NCBI RefSeq assembly: GCF_032598905.1
Contig: NZ_CP122458.1
Span: 744,001 to 808,000 of the forward strand
Reading direction: 5' to 3'
From: Streptomyces sp. 11x1
Lineage (GTDB): Bacteria > Actinomycetota > Actinomycetes > Streptomycetales > Streptomycetaceae
DNA length: 64,000 nt
In this document: positions 9,006 to 17,150 of the stretch, one piece after another
How positions within the stretch are numbered: position 1 is the stretch's first letter
Layout of the letters: each line of letters begins with the position of its first letter
The notes under the pieces: model-generated
Database searches by the model: none
Told to the model about the DNA's origin: nothing
What the model saw: only the letters and a program-made list of their open reading frames with translations
Translations under genes and position numbers: made by a program

Positions 9006-9025
9006 CGTTTCAAACGTAAAACGTT
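9006..9025. promoter_or_regulatory. Overlapping dyads, candidate LacI-type operator
   Basis: CGTTTCAAACG (9006-9016) is an exact 5+1+5 dyad and AACGTAAAACGTT (9013-9025) a 5+3+5 dyad sharing bases with it. AAACGTTT-like centres are typical of LacI/GalR operators, and the site lies 22 bp after the LacI fragment and before a lectin-like relic. It is probably the old operator of a deleted sugar-use operon. Confidence 0.4.
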
Positions 9026-9062
9026 CCACAGCGAACGACGTACGACGACCGCCGCCCCGGCG

Positions 9063-9164
9063 TGCGCCGGTCGGTACGACTTGACCGGCGGTTCACCCGG
9101 AGCGCCGCTCACCCTGCAGAACGCGTCCACGGACGGCTCACAGGACTGGAAGCTCCTCCAGTAG
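9063..9164 (+). pseudogene. C-terminal scrap of a ricin-type carbohydrate-binding domain
   Basis: The frame reads 'GRYDLTGGSPGAPLTLQNAS' then 'TDGSQDWKLLQ' and a stop. The '(T/S)LQN...D.SQDWKL' pattern is the last subdomain of secreted ricin-like (beta-trefoil) modules found on Streptomyces glycosidases. Nothing of the rest of the protein remains. Together with the LacI fragment and dyad it suggests a lost polysaccharide-use locus. The match is short, so the call is tentative. Confidence 0.35.
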
Positions 9165-9253
9165 GGGCCGCCGGGGCGGGGCCCGGAGTCTGGCCCCGGA
9201 GCCTCGACGGAGTCTCGGCGGAGGCTGGTCAGCGTGATCCGATGACCGCGACG

Positions 9254-9276
9254 CCGCCGCCGAGCACCGGCGGCGG
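9254..9276 (-). terminator. Hairpin terminator for the HAD/XRE/DUF2975 operon
   Basis: CCGCCGCCG and CGGCGGCGG form a 9-bp GC stem with a 5-nt loop, just beyond the stop of the last gene of the leftward operon. Confidence 0.5.
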
Positions 9277-9282
9277 TCTTCG

Positions 9283-9786
9283 TCACCCGACTCCCATCCA
9301 CCGCTGGACCACAGTGAAGTCCCCGGCGGTCATGCCCACTTGGGGTTCGACGCGGTGCAGGAGGGCCCGTCCCGGGTGATGACGCGCCACCCAGGCGCGG
9401 TCGAGGCCGGTGATCTCGTCGTCGACCCAGATGAACGGGCGCCCGGCGGCCTCGCGGACGAGGGCCCGGGTCTTCCAGTGCAGCAGGTCCGCCCGGTCCT
9501 CCTCCGGCGCCTCCGGCAGGTCGACGACCGGCCACCGGGGCAGGCCGAGCAGCGGGGCTATCACCTCGTTGGCGTCGTCCATCCACGCCGTGGCCCACAT
9601 CGGCTCGCAGGTCAGCCCCAGCAGGCGCGGCCCGTGCGCGCGGTCGATCCGCGCCAGCTGCGGATTCGATGTGTGCTGCCAGGCGACCCACTCGTCGGCG
9701 GCCGAGGGAAGCCGTGCGCCGCCGTAGGGCAGGAGGGTGCCGTCGACGTCCAGGAAGAGCAGCGGGCGGTGCGTGTCCGTGGTCAT
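9283..9786 (-). CDS. HAD-like hydrolase
   Basis: 167 aa. Motif I 'LLFLDVDGTLLPYGG' carries both catalytic Asp residues of HAD phosphatases, and 'FIWVDDEITGLDRAWV' supplies the late acidic motif. Streptomyces homologues are generally annotated as HAD or secreted hydrolase-like. ATG 9786 overlaps the upstream XRE gene stop (ATGA). Last gene of a three-gene operon. The substrate is unknown. Confidence 0.75.
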   Translation of the reverse strand: MTTDTHRPLLFLDVDGTLLPYGGARLPSAADEWVAWQHTSNPQLARIDRAHGPRLLGLTCEPMWATAWMDDANEVIAPLLGLPRWPVVDLPEAPEEDRADLLHWKTRALVREAAGRPFIWVDDEITGLDRAWVARHHPGRALLHRVEPQVGMTAGDFTVVQRWMGVG

Positions 9787-10085
9787 GACCGCACCCCGGC
9801 CGTGGAGCCGTCGGTCTCCGTGCGGTCGTCCGTGGCCCTGGGACCGTCGGTGTCGGCGGGCTCGCCGGTGGCCGCGGGGTGGTCGCTCTCCCAGCGGAGC
9901 AAATCTCCCGGCTGGCATTCGAGTACCTCGCAGAGCGCGGCGAGGGTGGTGAAGCGGACGGCCTTGGCGCGGCCGTTCTTGAGCACCGCCAGGTTCGCGG
10001 GGGTGATGCCGACGCGTTCCGCGAGTTCGCCCACGGACATCTTCCGCCTGGCCAGCATCACGTCGATGTCGACGGCGATCGGCAT
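9783..10085 (-). CDS. XRE/YozG-type small transcriptional regulator
   Basis: 100 aa. A single Cro-like helix-turn-helix ('MLARRKMSVGELAERVGITP', 'ANLAVLKNGRAKAVRFTTLA', 'LCEVLECQPGDLLRW') fills residues ~5-65; the rest is a short acidic, disordered tail. The family is usually encoded beside DUF2975 membrane proteins, as here: its ATG shares one base with the DUF2975 stop (TGATG). It may bind the double dyad at 10606-10631. Confidence 0.85.
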   Translation of the reverse strand: MPIAVDIDVMLARRKMSVGELAERVGITPANLAVLKNGRAKAVRFTTLAALCEVLECQPGDLLRWESDHPAATGEPADTDGPRATDDRTETDGSTAGVRS

Positions 10086-10582
10086 CAGATCACCTCGGCC
10101 AGCTCGGCCCGCATCCGGGTCGCCTCGATGTCACGGTTCACGGCCTGCGCGAGCAGCATGCGCAGGACGAGGACGATGAGCGCCATCCCCAGCACCGCCA
10201 GGCCGACACCGCCGAGCAACAGGACGACGCCTGGGGCCACCGCCTCGCCCGGGGCCAGGACCACACCGAGTGCGAACACCAGGAGCGCCGCCGCCACCAT
10301 CGCGCCGATCACTCCGTGCACGTACCGGAAGGCCGCGTGGGAGAAGACCGTGTCGCGCCGGACCATCGTCACCAGCCGCCACACACAGACGAGGACGACC
10401 TGGACGGTCACCACGCCGAGGACAACGATCACCAGCGTCGGCGTGCGGATGTGCGCCACGTCCGCGTCGAGCCCCTTCAGATCGGCGGCCAGCAACGGCA
10501 CCATCACCGCCTGCACGAACACCGCACCGACGAACAACCCCACGATCACGGCCCGCAACGCCAGCACCGTCAGCTTCCCCAT
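10085..10582 (-). CDS. DUF2975 membrane protein
   Basis: 165 aa with four hydrophobic helices (ALRAVIVGLFVGAVFVQAVM, 'TLVIVVLGVVTVQVVLVCV', 'VIGAMVAAALLVFALGVVLA', 'GVGLAVLGMALIVLVLRMLL'). DUF2975 proteins are four-helix membrane proteins of unknown role that pair with small XRE regulators. ATG 10582 follows AAGGGGG; a GTG 15 bp upstream is less likely because it sits in that ribosome site. Confidence 0.8.
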   Translation of the reverse strand: MGKLTVLALRAVIVGLFVGAVFVQAVMVPLLAADLKGLDADVAHIRTPTLVIVVLGVVTVQVVLVCVWRLVTMVRRDTVFSHAAFRYVHGVIGAMVAAALLVFALGVVLAPGEAVAPGVVLLLGGVGLAVLGMALIVLVLRMLLAQAVNRDIEATRMRAELAEVI

Positions 10583-10605
10583 GACAGCCCCCTTCACTCG
10601 ACCAG

Positions 10606-10631
10606 CGATAGAAATCTATCGAGATTCGATA
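10606..10631 (-). promoter_or_regulatory. Double-dyad operator upstream of the DUF2975 operon
   Basis: CGATAGAAATCTATCG (10606-10621) is a perfect 7+2+7 dyad and overlaps TATCGAGATTCGATA (10617-10631), a perfect 6+3+6 dyad. The AT-rich block starts 23 bp before the gene and stands out sharply from its surroundings. It is the likely promoter-operator of the operon and the obvious candidate site for the small XRE protein. Confidence 0.6.
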
Positions 10632-10654
10632 GGGTAGACAAGGCCGGGTTCACT

Positions 10655-10759
10655 GAGCCTCCGCCAAGTTCGTTTCCGCAGTTCAGTGGGGCTGGTGTGA
10701 TGCGTTGGTGAGGTCCTCACGCTGACAGGTGGCATGATCGTCGGGGCGAGATCATCCGC
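10655..10759 (+). repeat. Left terminal inverted repeat of the IS
   Basis: About 105 bp starting GAGCCTCCGCCAAGTTCG. It matches the reverse complement of 14408-14511 with only a few mismatches and one 1-bp gap, unusually long for IS5-type ends. It contains its own dyad, GTGAGGTCCTCAC. Confidence 0.85.
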
Positions 10760-11795
10760 CCGCTCCGTCAGCGCTGTACTTCGCTGTTCGCCAGGACGAG
10801 CAGGGCCCGCAGGAGCGTGGTGGCCTGCCGGGTGTCGGTGCGGAGCTTGGTCAGGATCCGCCAGTTCTTGAGGTTCGCGAAGCCGTGTTCGTTGGCGGCG
10901 CGTTCGCGGCTGACCAGGCGGTTCGCTTCCTTCTCGGCGGCGGTCAGCTTGTGGTTGCGGGTGGCCTTGCGGCCGGTGATGATCACCGGGTCGTCGTCGG
11001 GTTTGTCGTCGAGGCCGACGAAGCCGAGGTCGGCCAGGGCGCCGAGGCCGGCTTCCCGCAGGTGTTCGGTGATCTTGTTGTGGCGGGCGGTGGTGATCTC
11101 GCTGGACCGGCCGGGCTTGGCTGCGGAGATCCAGATCAGGTTGCCCTTCTCGTCGGTCAGTGCGAGAAACAGCAGGCCATGGGCCTTGTGCTTGCCCGAG
11201 TGTGCGCCGTGAGGCGCTCGTTGTTCGAGTGGAGGTGAAAGACCGCCACCATCGCCCTGTCGCAGCAGGGCGGTTGAAGCTGGGGGCAGCCTGAACCGGG
11301 AGGTGCCGGGGAGGGCGGGAAGCAGCCCCGACAAAGCCGGGACGTGCCAGTACTGCCAGATGGTGCGGGTCCGGCAAGCGAGACGGAGAGGAGTACGCGA
11401 GGAACCGGCGTCTACGCCTCCTTAAGGCACGCCAGCTCGAACCTGGTGGATGACGGCTGGATGCGGTGCGTCCCTGCTGGATATTCGGCTGGCGGGGAAC
11501 TTCCTGGGTGGTCTATTTCGGTCGCGCGGGGAGGCCACGGTGAAGTGCTGCGGGGTAGCCGTGGCGAGGCCGCGGGGGTATAGCCGGGCTCCTACTCCGA
11601 CGATCGAACAGCGAGCGAACACGGGAACCGTCCCGGTTCCGCCCTCCTGCCGCGCGTCCAGTTCGGGCGGAGGGCTGGGTCCATCGTCGGCCGATCGGGC
11701 CGGGACGGGGCGGAGCCGCCGTAGTACTCCGAGCCGGGGAGAGCCCGGCACATGGGGAAGGGCGGCAGCGGTTTCGAGAAGGGAAGGAGGCTGCA

Positions 11796-13259
11796 ATGCC
11801 GAAAGACGCACCACTGAACAGTGGTGCTCCCGAGGCCCCGTTGGGGTCTCACCAGCGAGTATCGGGGATGCAGACCAAGCTTCACCGTTGGGCGGCGGCT
11901 GACCATGGCCGCAGGTTCGACGATCTGTTCAACCTCGTATGCGACCCGGCGACGCTGCTCGTGGCGTTCGAACGGGTCGCGGGCAACCAGGGAGCCCGCA
12001 CCCCGGGCGTCGACGGCCTCACAGTCGTCAACGTCGAGCGGGAACTCGGCCTCCCGGGCTACCTTGAGGACCTGCAACGCGTACTGAAGACGGGTGAATT
12101 CCGCCCGCTGCCGGTGCGCGAACGCAAGATCCCCAAGCCCGGCGGAAGCGGGAAGGTGCGCAAGCTCGGCATCCCGACCGTCTCCGACCGGGTGGTCCAG
12201 GCAGCCCTCAAGCTGGTGTTCGAGCCGATCTTCGAGGCCGACTTCCTGCCGGTCTCCTACGGTTTCCGGCCCATGCGGCGCGCACACGACGCGATCGCCG
12301 AGATCCACCGCTACGGCACCAGCGGCTATCGCTGGGTGCTGGATGCGGATATCGAGGCGTGCTTCGACTCCATCGACCACACGGCCCTGATGGACCGGGT
12401 GCGCGCGAGAGTCAAGGACAAGCGCGTGCTGCGGCTGGTCAAGGCGTTTCTCAAGGCCGGCGTCCTCACGGAGGGCGGCGGCCGCGAGGAGACCTTCACC
12501 GGCACCCCGCAGGGCGGCATCCTCTCCCCGCTGCTGGCGAACATTGCCCTGTCCGCGCTCGACGAGCACGTGATGGAGCCGTGGGAGCCGGGCGGGAGGA
12601 TGTCCACCAGAGGCAGGCGGGCGCACCATCGTCTTCACGGCCGCGCGAACTGGCGCATCGTCCGCTACGCGGACGACTTCGTCGTCCTGGTCGACGGCAG
12701 CCGTGACGACGTCGCCTGCCTGCGCGAGGACATCGCCGACGTACTGCACCCTCTCGGGCTGAGGCTGTCACCGGCCAAGACTCGGATCGTGCACATGTCG
12801 GACGGGTTCGACTTCCTTGGGTTCCACATCCAGTGGCGCCGCAAGCGAGGATCGAACAAGTGGTACGTCTACACCTTCATCGCCAAGAGGCCCATCCGGC
12901 AGCTGAAGGACAAGATCCGTGCCCTGACGAACAGAACGTCGCAGCAGGACCCGGGGACCGTGCTGAAGAGGATCAACTCGATTCTGCGCGGCTGGGTCAA
13001 CTACTTCAAGCACGCGGTATGCAAGACCACGCTGAAAGCCCTGGACCAGTTCGTATGGCGACGGGTGACCAGCTGGTGGATGGTGCTGCATCGCTGGAGG
13101 TGGAAGGACGTCCGTCGGCGCTTCACCGACCACAACGGCCGGTGGCACAAGCTCTCGGCGGACGGGATCGAACTGTTCCCCATGGTCTCGATTGCGGTCA
13201 CCCGCTACCGATACCGGGGCAACACGATCCCCAGCCCCTGGACACTCAACCACGCTTGA
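11796..13259 (+). CDS. ltrA: Group II intron reverse transcriptase/maturase
   Basis: 487 aa. Reverse transcriptase motifs are complete: 'GFRPMRRAHDAIAEI', 'VLDADIEACFDSIDH', 'TGTPQGGILSPLLANI', the catalytic YADD at residues 291-294 (VRYADDFVVLVDG) and 'LGLRLSPAKTRI' with 'DFLGFHIQW'. The maturase X domain follows ('INSILRGWVNYFKHAV'). The C-terminus ends soon after, with no Cys-rich HNH endonuclease, so mobility may rely on nicked or replicating target DNA. ATG 11796 has the ribosome site AAGGAGG. It promotes intron splicing and retrohoming. Confidence 0.95.
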   Translation: MPKDAPLNSGAPEAPLGSHQRVSGMQTKLHRWAAADHGRRFDDLFNLVCDPATLLVAFERVAGNQGARTPGVDGLTVVNVERELGLPGYLEDLQRVLKTGEFRPLPVRERKIPKPGGSGKVRKLGIPTVSDRVVQAALKLVFEPIFEADFLPVSYGFRPMRRAHDAIAEIHRYGTSGYRWVLDADIEACFDSIDHTALMDRVRARVKDKRVLRLVKAFLKAGVLTEGGGREETFTGTPQGGILSPLLANIALSALDEHVMEPWEPGGRMSTRGRRAHHRLHGRANWRIVRYADDFVVLVDGSRDDVACLREDIADVLHPLGLRLSPAKTRIVHMSDGFDFLGFHIQWRRKRGSNKWYVYTFIAKRPIRQLKDKIRALTNRTSQQDPGTVLKRINSILRGWVNYFKHAVCKTTLKALDQFVWRRVTSWWMVLHRWRWKDVRRRFTDHNGRWHKLSADGIELFPMVSIAVTRYRYRGNTIPSPWTLNHA

Positions 13260-13276
13260 ACGGCAGAGACCGTGGA

Positions 13277-13373
13277 GAGCCCGGTGCGGTGAGAGCCGCA
13301 CGCCGGGTTCGGCGAGCGGCACGGAGAAACGGACCGGTGGCAACACCAGCACCGCGCTCCGTGCCGACTCAAC
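13277..13373 (+). ncRNA. Group II intron domains V and VI
   Basis: 13277-13310 is a 34-nt domain V hairpin beginning GAGCCCGG, containing the AGC catalytic triad and a GAGA-type tetraloop (GGTGAGAGCC). Domain VI follows to 13373; A13367, 7 nt from the 3' splice site, is the expected branch-point adenosine. Confidence 0.85.
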
Positions 13374-13846
13374 AGTTCTTCCTGTCGTCCTTCCCAGTGC
13401 GGCGGTGGGTGCGGATCAGGGTGCCGTCGAGGAGGACCACGACCCCGCCGCTGCGGGCGATCTTCTTCAGCGCGCGGTCCAGGCGTGGGGCGCGGGCGGC
13501 CAGCAGCTTGACGACTTCCTTCACCCAGCGGCGGACGGTGGACTCCCCGACACCGTTGCCGCCGGCCATGTCGGCCAGGCGCTGGTCGTGACGCAGGACG
13601 GCGAGCACGATGACGGCCTGCTTACCGGGTTCGGCCTTGCGCCAGACAGAGCGCATCCGGTTGCGGCGCCGGCGTATCAGGCCGGCGACGAGATCGATGG
13701 TCCGCTTCGACAGCGGGAGGCGGACCTGGTAGACAACATCCTGAGCGCCCTCGGCGGGCTGGTTTTTCGTCACACATCAACCAACTCCCGCCGGGGGCCC
13801 TCGCGTTACGGCCGGAATCGGCCCGTCCGGCCGCCAACACCGCTGG

Positions 13847-14335
<489 letters not shown>

Positions 14336-14407
14336 GAACATCCCTCCCGACGCGGAACCTACGCGGCAGCCCCGAACCTCACACCAGAACCCGCGAGAAC
14401 GCCCGCG

Positions 14408-14511
14408 CCGGACGATCTCGTGCTAACGATCACGCCACCTGTCAGCGTGAGGACCTCACCGCGCATCACACCAGCCCCACTGAACTGCGGAAACGAACTT
14501 GGCGGAGTCTC
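14408..14511 (-). repeat. Right terminal inverted repeat of the IS
   Basis: Reverse complement of the left end; the outermost bases read GAGTCTC on the + strand. The near-identity over ~105 bp defines the element. Confidence 0.85.
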
Positions 14512-14677
14512 ACTGTGGCGGGTGTCGGCCGAAATGACGCAGATTCGGGGCGACGCGAGGGCCGAGAGGGTCCGTGTTCAGGGAGACGGCCGCCGGATGG
14601 CCTCGCAGGCCGGTTCGGTCCTGCTGTGGAGTCGGCGGATCGTCGAGGAGAATCGCGGCTGGAGGCGTGGTACCTGC

Positions 14678-14974
14678 TCAGCCGTCGTTTTGTTCGCCGA
14701 CGAGGAATCCTTCGGCCCAGTGGGTTTGACCCACGGTGTACTCGTGCACGTGGAAGCCGTGGGGATGGTCCCTGAATCCGGGCAGGGTGCAGGCCTGCGC
14801 GATGCGCTGTTCCGCCCGCTGCCGGCTCGAGTACAGGCCGAGGAACGTGAAGCTGTCCTCGCTGTCGTCCCAGAAGAGCGGTTCGCCGTCTTCCATGAAG
14901 TCGACGGTGGTGGGAGCACCCGGCCCGTCCGCGAAGTGATGCCTGTGCACCAGGAGGTAGAGCGTCCGGTTCAT
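14678..14974 (-). CDS. Small DUF7336-like protein
   Basis: 98 aa. Strand-rich start 'MNRTLYLLVHRHHFADG', then 'SFTFLGLYSSRQRAEQRI', 'LPGFRDHPHGFHVHEYTV' and 'THWAEGFLVG'. This is the pattern of a small cytosolic family (DUF7336-like) of unknown role. Its start overlaps the upstream gene by ATGA, and the two proteins are clear paralogues. Confidence 0.65.
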   Translation of the reverse strand: MNRTLYLLVHRHHFADGPGAPTTVDFMEDGEPLFWDDSEDSFTFLGLYSSRQRAEQRIAQACTLPGFRDHPHGFHVHEYTVGQTHWAEGFLVGEQNDG

Positions 14975-15285
14975 GAGTCACGCCTGGGCCCGTCGGAGTG
15001 CACCGTGACGAACCCCTCGTTCCACAAACTCTCGTCCACCGTCACGGGTGCGATCTTGAAACAATCAGGTTCGTCCCGGAACCCTGGAAGCTTCCTGGAG
15101 ATCTCCCGCTGCCTCTCCGCGACTGCCTGGCCCGGGTAGATGCCGATGATCCTCCACTCCTCCTCGTCCAGGTGGATGGTGCCGTCCTCATCGAGATGGA
15201 TGACCCGTTCGTCCTGCTCCACCGCGAGATGGCGCGCGTGCCACAGCACGTAGAGATCGCCGTCAGGTTCGTGTTCGTCTGTCAT
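14971..15285 (-). CDS. Small DUF7336-like protein, paralogue of the next gene
   Basis: 104 aa from ATG 15285, behind GGGAGA. 'GDLYVLWHARHLAVEQDERV' with 'IIGIYPGQAVAERQREISRK', 'LPGFRDEPDCFKIAPVTVDE' and 'SLWNEGFVTVHSD' align along the whole length with the 98-aa neighbour. The linked pair suggests tandem duplication and divergence, perhaps two subunits of one complex. Function unknown. Confidence 0.65.
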   Translation of the reverse strand: MTDEHEPDGDLYVLWHARHLAVEQDERVIHLDEDGTIHLDEEEWRIIGIYPGQAVAERQREISRKLPGFRDEPDCFKIAPVTVDESLWNEGFVTVHSDGPRRDS

Positions 15286-15444
15286 CGCGGGAATTCTCCC
15301 TTGCTGGTGCGGCGCTCGGGGACGGCAGAGTTCGCGACCCATATGGTGTCCGGTGGGTGATCAGGAACGCGAAAAGTGCTCCTGAACTGCAACGACGGGA
15401 CTTTTCCAGAGTCCAGGTCGTCACAGGAAAGAAGCACTCTCCAG

Positions 15445-15850
15445 GTGAAGAAGCGTATCGGGTCCTCCCCGCGTGCCCGTACCGAGGGCAGTGGTCGCGG
15501 GGTGGTCTCCCAGGCCGGTGGTGTGCTGCTGGTGGAGAGGATCCGCAAGACCGGCCTGGGCCAGGCAATGTCGGCGGCGCCGGCACTGCGGCGGAAGCCG
15601 AGGGCGGTGCACGATCCCGGGAAGATCCTGCGGGATGTAGCGCTCGCGGTCGCGCTGGGCGGTGACTGCCTGACCGATGTCGGGATACTGCGGGCCGAGC
15701 CGGCCGTGTTCGGGCCGGTGGCCTCCGATCCGACGGTCTCCCGCCCGACCGACACTCTGGGCGCGGCCGGTCGGCGCGGCTACCGTCCCCGTGACCAGCG
15801 CACCGAACCCGCGGTACCCCCGGCTGGGCCCGCAGGGCTGAGCCACGAAA
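15445..15850 (+). pseudogene. IS1380-family transposase, N-terminal fragment
   Basis: From GTG 15445: 'VKKRIGSSPRARTEGSGRGV', 'VSQAGGVLLVERIRKTGLG', 'HDPGKILRDVALAVALGGDC' and 'AEPAVFGPVASDPTVSRPTD' are the canonical start of Streptomyces IS1380 transposases. Similarity stops near 15790, before any catalytic residue. Just upstream (15370-15410), GTGCTCCTGAACTGCAACGA resembles the IS1380 left end. Only this end of the element is left. Confidence 0.8.
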
Positions 15851-16219
15851 CGGTCGAGAGCGACACGACGCCCCACGAGAGCGAACCGGGGACCGCCGTA
15901 CGGCGCCAGGGCGAGGAATCGGCCTCACCGACGCCCGACGCCCGGAGCGGGCGGCAGACGGGTCCCCCGCCTCATGGCGCCCCCGGCGCTCCGTGATCAC
16001 GCGGAAGCATCGCCTCCGCACGAGGGCGCCACAGAGGAAGTAGGCTGCCGCAGCCGTCGTCGCGGATCTCCTGCTCTCCGTCAGTCTCAGCCGACGGCCC
16101 CGATGCGCGGTGCGTAGCGCCTGCCGTCGGCCCGTTCGATCCGCTGCACGCGGGCGGCCGGAGCCGTCAGGACGGCGTGGACATCGAGACGGGCGACGTC
16201 GCGGTGGCGCGAGGGGCGG

Positions 16220-16462
16220 ATGCCCGCCGCGTCGGGCCTCGATCTCGACGCCGACCGGATCGCCGAGGGCCAGACGGCGGTGGTGTCGGTGACGCTGGAC
16301 CGGCCCGGGTTCCTCGGTTCCGTCCGTGGACTGCTCGGCAGGGCGGACGTAGGTTCCGGCGTCGCGCAAGCGGTCCGTGAGCACCTGGGCACCTGGCTGA
16401 AGACCCATCCGGAACAGGGCGGAGCCGTCGTCGACCGCGTCCTGCGGCGGGCCGGTACGTAG
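16220..16462 (+). pseudogene. GyrB/ParE-like fragment
   Basis: About 80 codons: 'DRIAEGQTAVVSVTLDRPGF', 'LGSVRGLLGRADVGSGVAQA', 'VREHLGTWLKTHPEQGGAVV'. The pattern (loop, 'VVSVxLDxPxFxGxTRGxLGN', then an AVREHL helix) is the transducer domain of type II topoisomerase B subunits. The ATP-binding domain before it and the TOPRIM domain after it are missing, so this is a scrap, probably of a second gyrB-like gene. Confidence 0.5.
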
Positions 16463-16491
16463 GGCCGGTCGGATGCGAAAATCTCCGGGGG

Positions 16492-17056
16492 TCAGGACAT
16501 CAGGGCGAGGAGCCCGATCTCCGGGGCCAGGGCTCCGGGCTGTCCGAGGGAGCGGAAGTCGTCCTCGACAGCGGCCAGGTCGAGCACTCCGGCGCGCCCG
16601 GCGCCGTACCGGACGAGCGACCACAGGAAGACGTCAAGGTTGTCGTACTGCGTGTCGGGCTCGATGACCTGCTCCTCGTGGAACCACAGCGCGACGCGAC
16701 CGCTGGTGAGGACGACGTAGTAGTTGCCTCCGCCGTCGCAGCCGATGGACCAGACGTCGTCGTCGGAGAGCTCCGTCCCGTGGTCGGAGTCCAGGATCAC
16801 CTCGCCGTTCTCCTCGAACTCGAAGGCGTACGACCAGTCGTACATGTCGAGGAACCGCGCCATGGCTCCCGAGCGGACCCTGCGGTCGAACGCGGCCAGC
16901 GCCGTCGCCGGCGGGCGAGAGCCGGGTGAGGAACGGCGTGATCGGGCGGGTCGACGCGGGAACATCGACGCGCTCCTCGCCGGGGAACCAGCGCGCCAGA
17001 TCGGCGTCCAGCCCACGCTCCACATATCCGGTCAACTGATCGACGGTGAGAGGCAT
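16492..17056 (-). pseudogene. SMI1/SUKH-like hypothetical protein, frameshifted
   Basis: The N-terminal part starts at ATG 17056 ('MPLTVDQLTGYVERGLDADL', 'ARWFPGEERVDVPAS'); the C-terminal part ('ARFLDMYDWSYAFEFEENGE', 'DVWSIGCDGGGNYYVVLTSG', 'LWFHEEQVIEPDTQYDNLD') continues in another frame. A 1-nt indel near 16905-16920 breaks the frame; without it the protein would be ~187 aa. The 'IGxDGGGNxYxV...FxHE' pattern recalls SMI1/KNR4 proteins, often immunity partners of toxins. No toxin gene is nearby. Confidence 0.6.
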
Positions 17057-17150
17057 GCGGTGAGGCTGACCGAGCGGGGCGGAGCGGAGAGAGCCTGTCC
17101 AGCGGGTTACGTATGCCTCTACGTACTTCCACCGACGTCCGCTCACGCCG

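Larger units (their letters stand above)
11202..13373 (+). mobile_element. Complete group II intron (2,172 bp)
   Basis: The 5' end is GTGCG (11202) and the 3' end ...CCGACTCAAC (13373), matching the group II consensus GUGYG...AY. Removing exactly this segment restores the transposase frame, which fixes both ends. Exon-intron pairing is readable: 5' exon GCTTGC (11190-11195) pairs with GCAAGC (11374-11379) as IBS2/EBS2, and CCGAGT (11196-11201) with ATTCGG (11483-11488) as IBS1/EBS1, including one G-U. Having an EBS2 argues for IIA/IIB rather than IIC. It encodes its own reverse transcriptase. Confidence 0.9.
10768..13773 (-). pseudogene. IS5-family DDE transposase, interrupted by a group II intron
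   Basis: Coding parts are 13773-13374 and 11201-10768. Joined without the intron they give 834 bp, 277 aa, in frame, with the join restoring 'DRKN-YSGKHKAHG'. Seen in order: an N-terminal helix-turn-helix ('LADMAGGNGVGESTVRRWV'), the first catalytic Asp in 'GGVVVLLDGTLIRT', the second in 'ALADLGFVGLDD', and the Glu in 'SRERAANEHGFANLKN'. The gene is otherwise intact. The intron is read from the other strand, so splicing of transposase mRNA cannot repair it. Confidence 0.85.

Noticed and set aside
15263..16624. Long minus-strand frame over the IS1380 and GyrB fragments
   Set aside because: Arg/Pro-rich composition with no domain; the plus strand carries recognisable, though broken, protein families in the same place.
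16492..17025. Intact 177-aa protein starting at 17025
   Set aside because: Its first ~45 residues are Arg/Ser-rich and unlike the family; the real N-terminus (MPLTVDQLTGYVERG) lies in the next frame, so the gene is called frameshifted.
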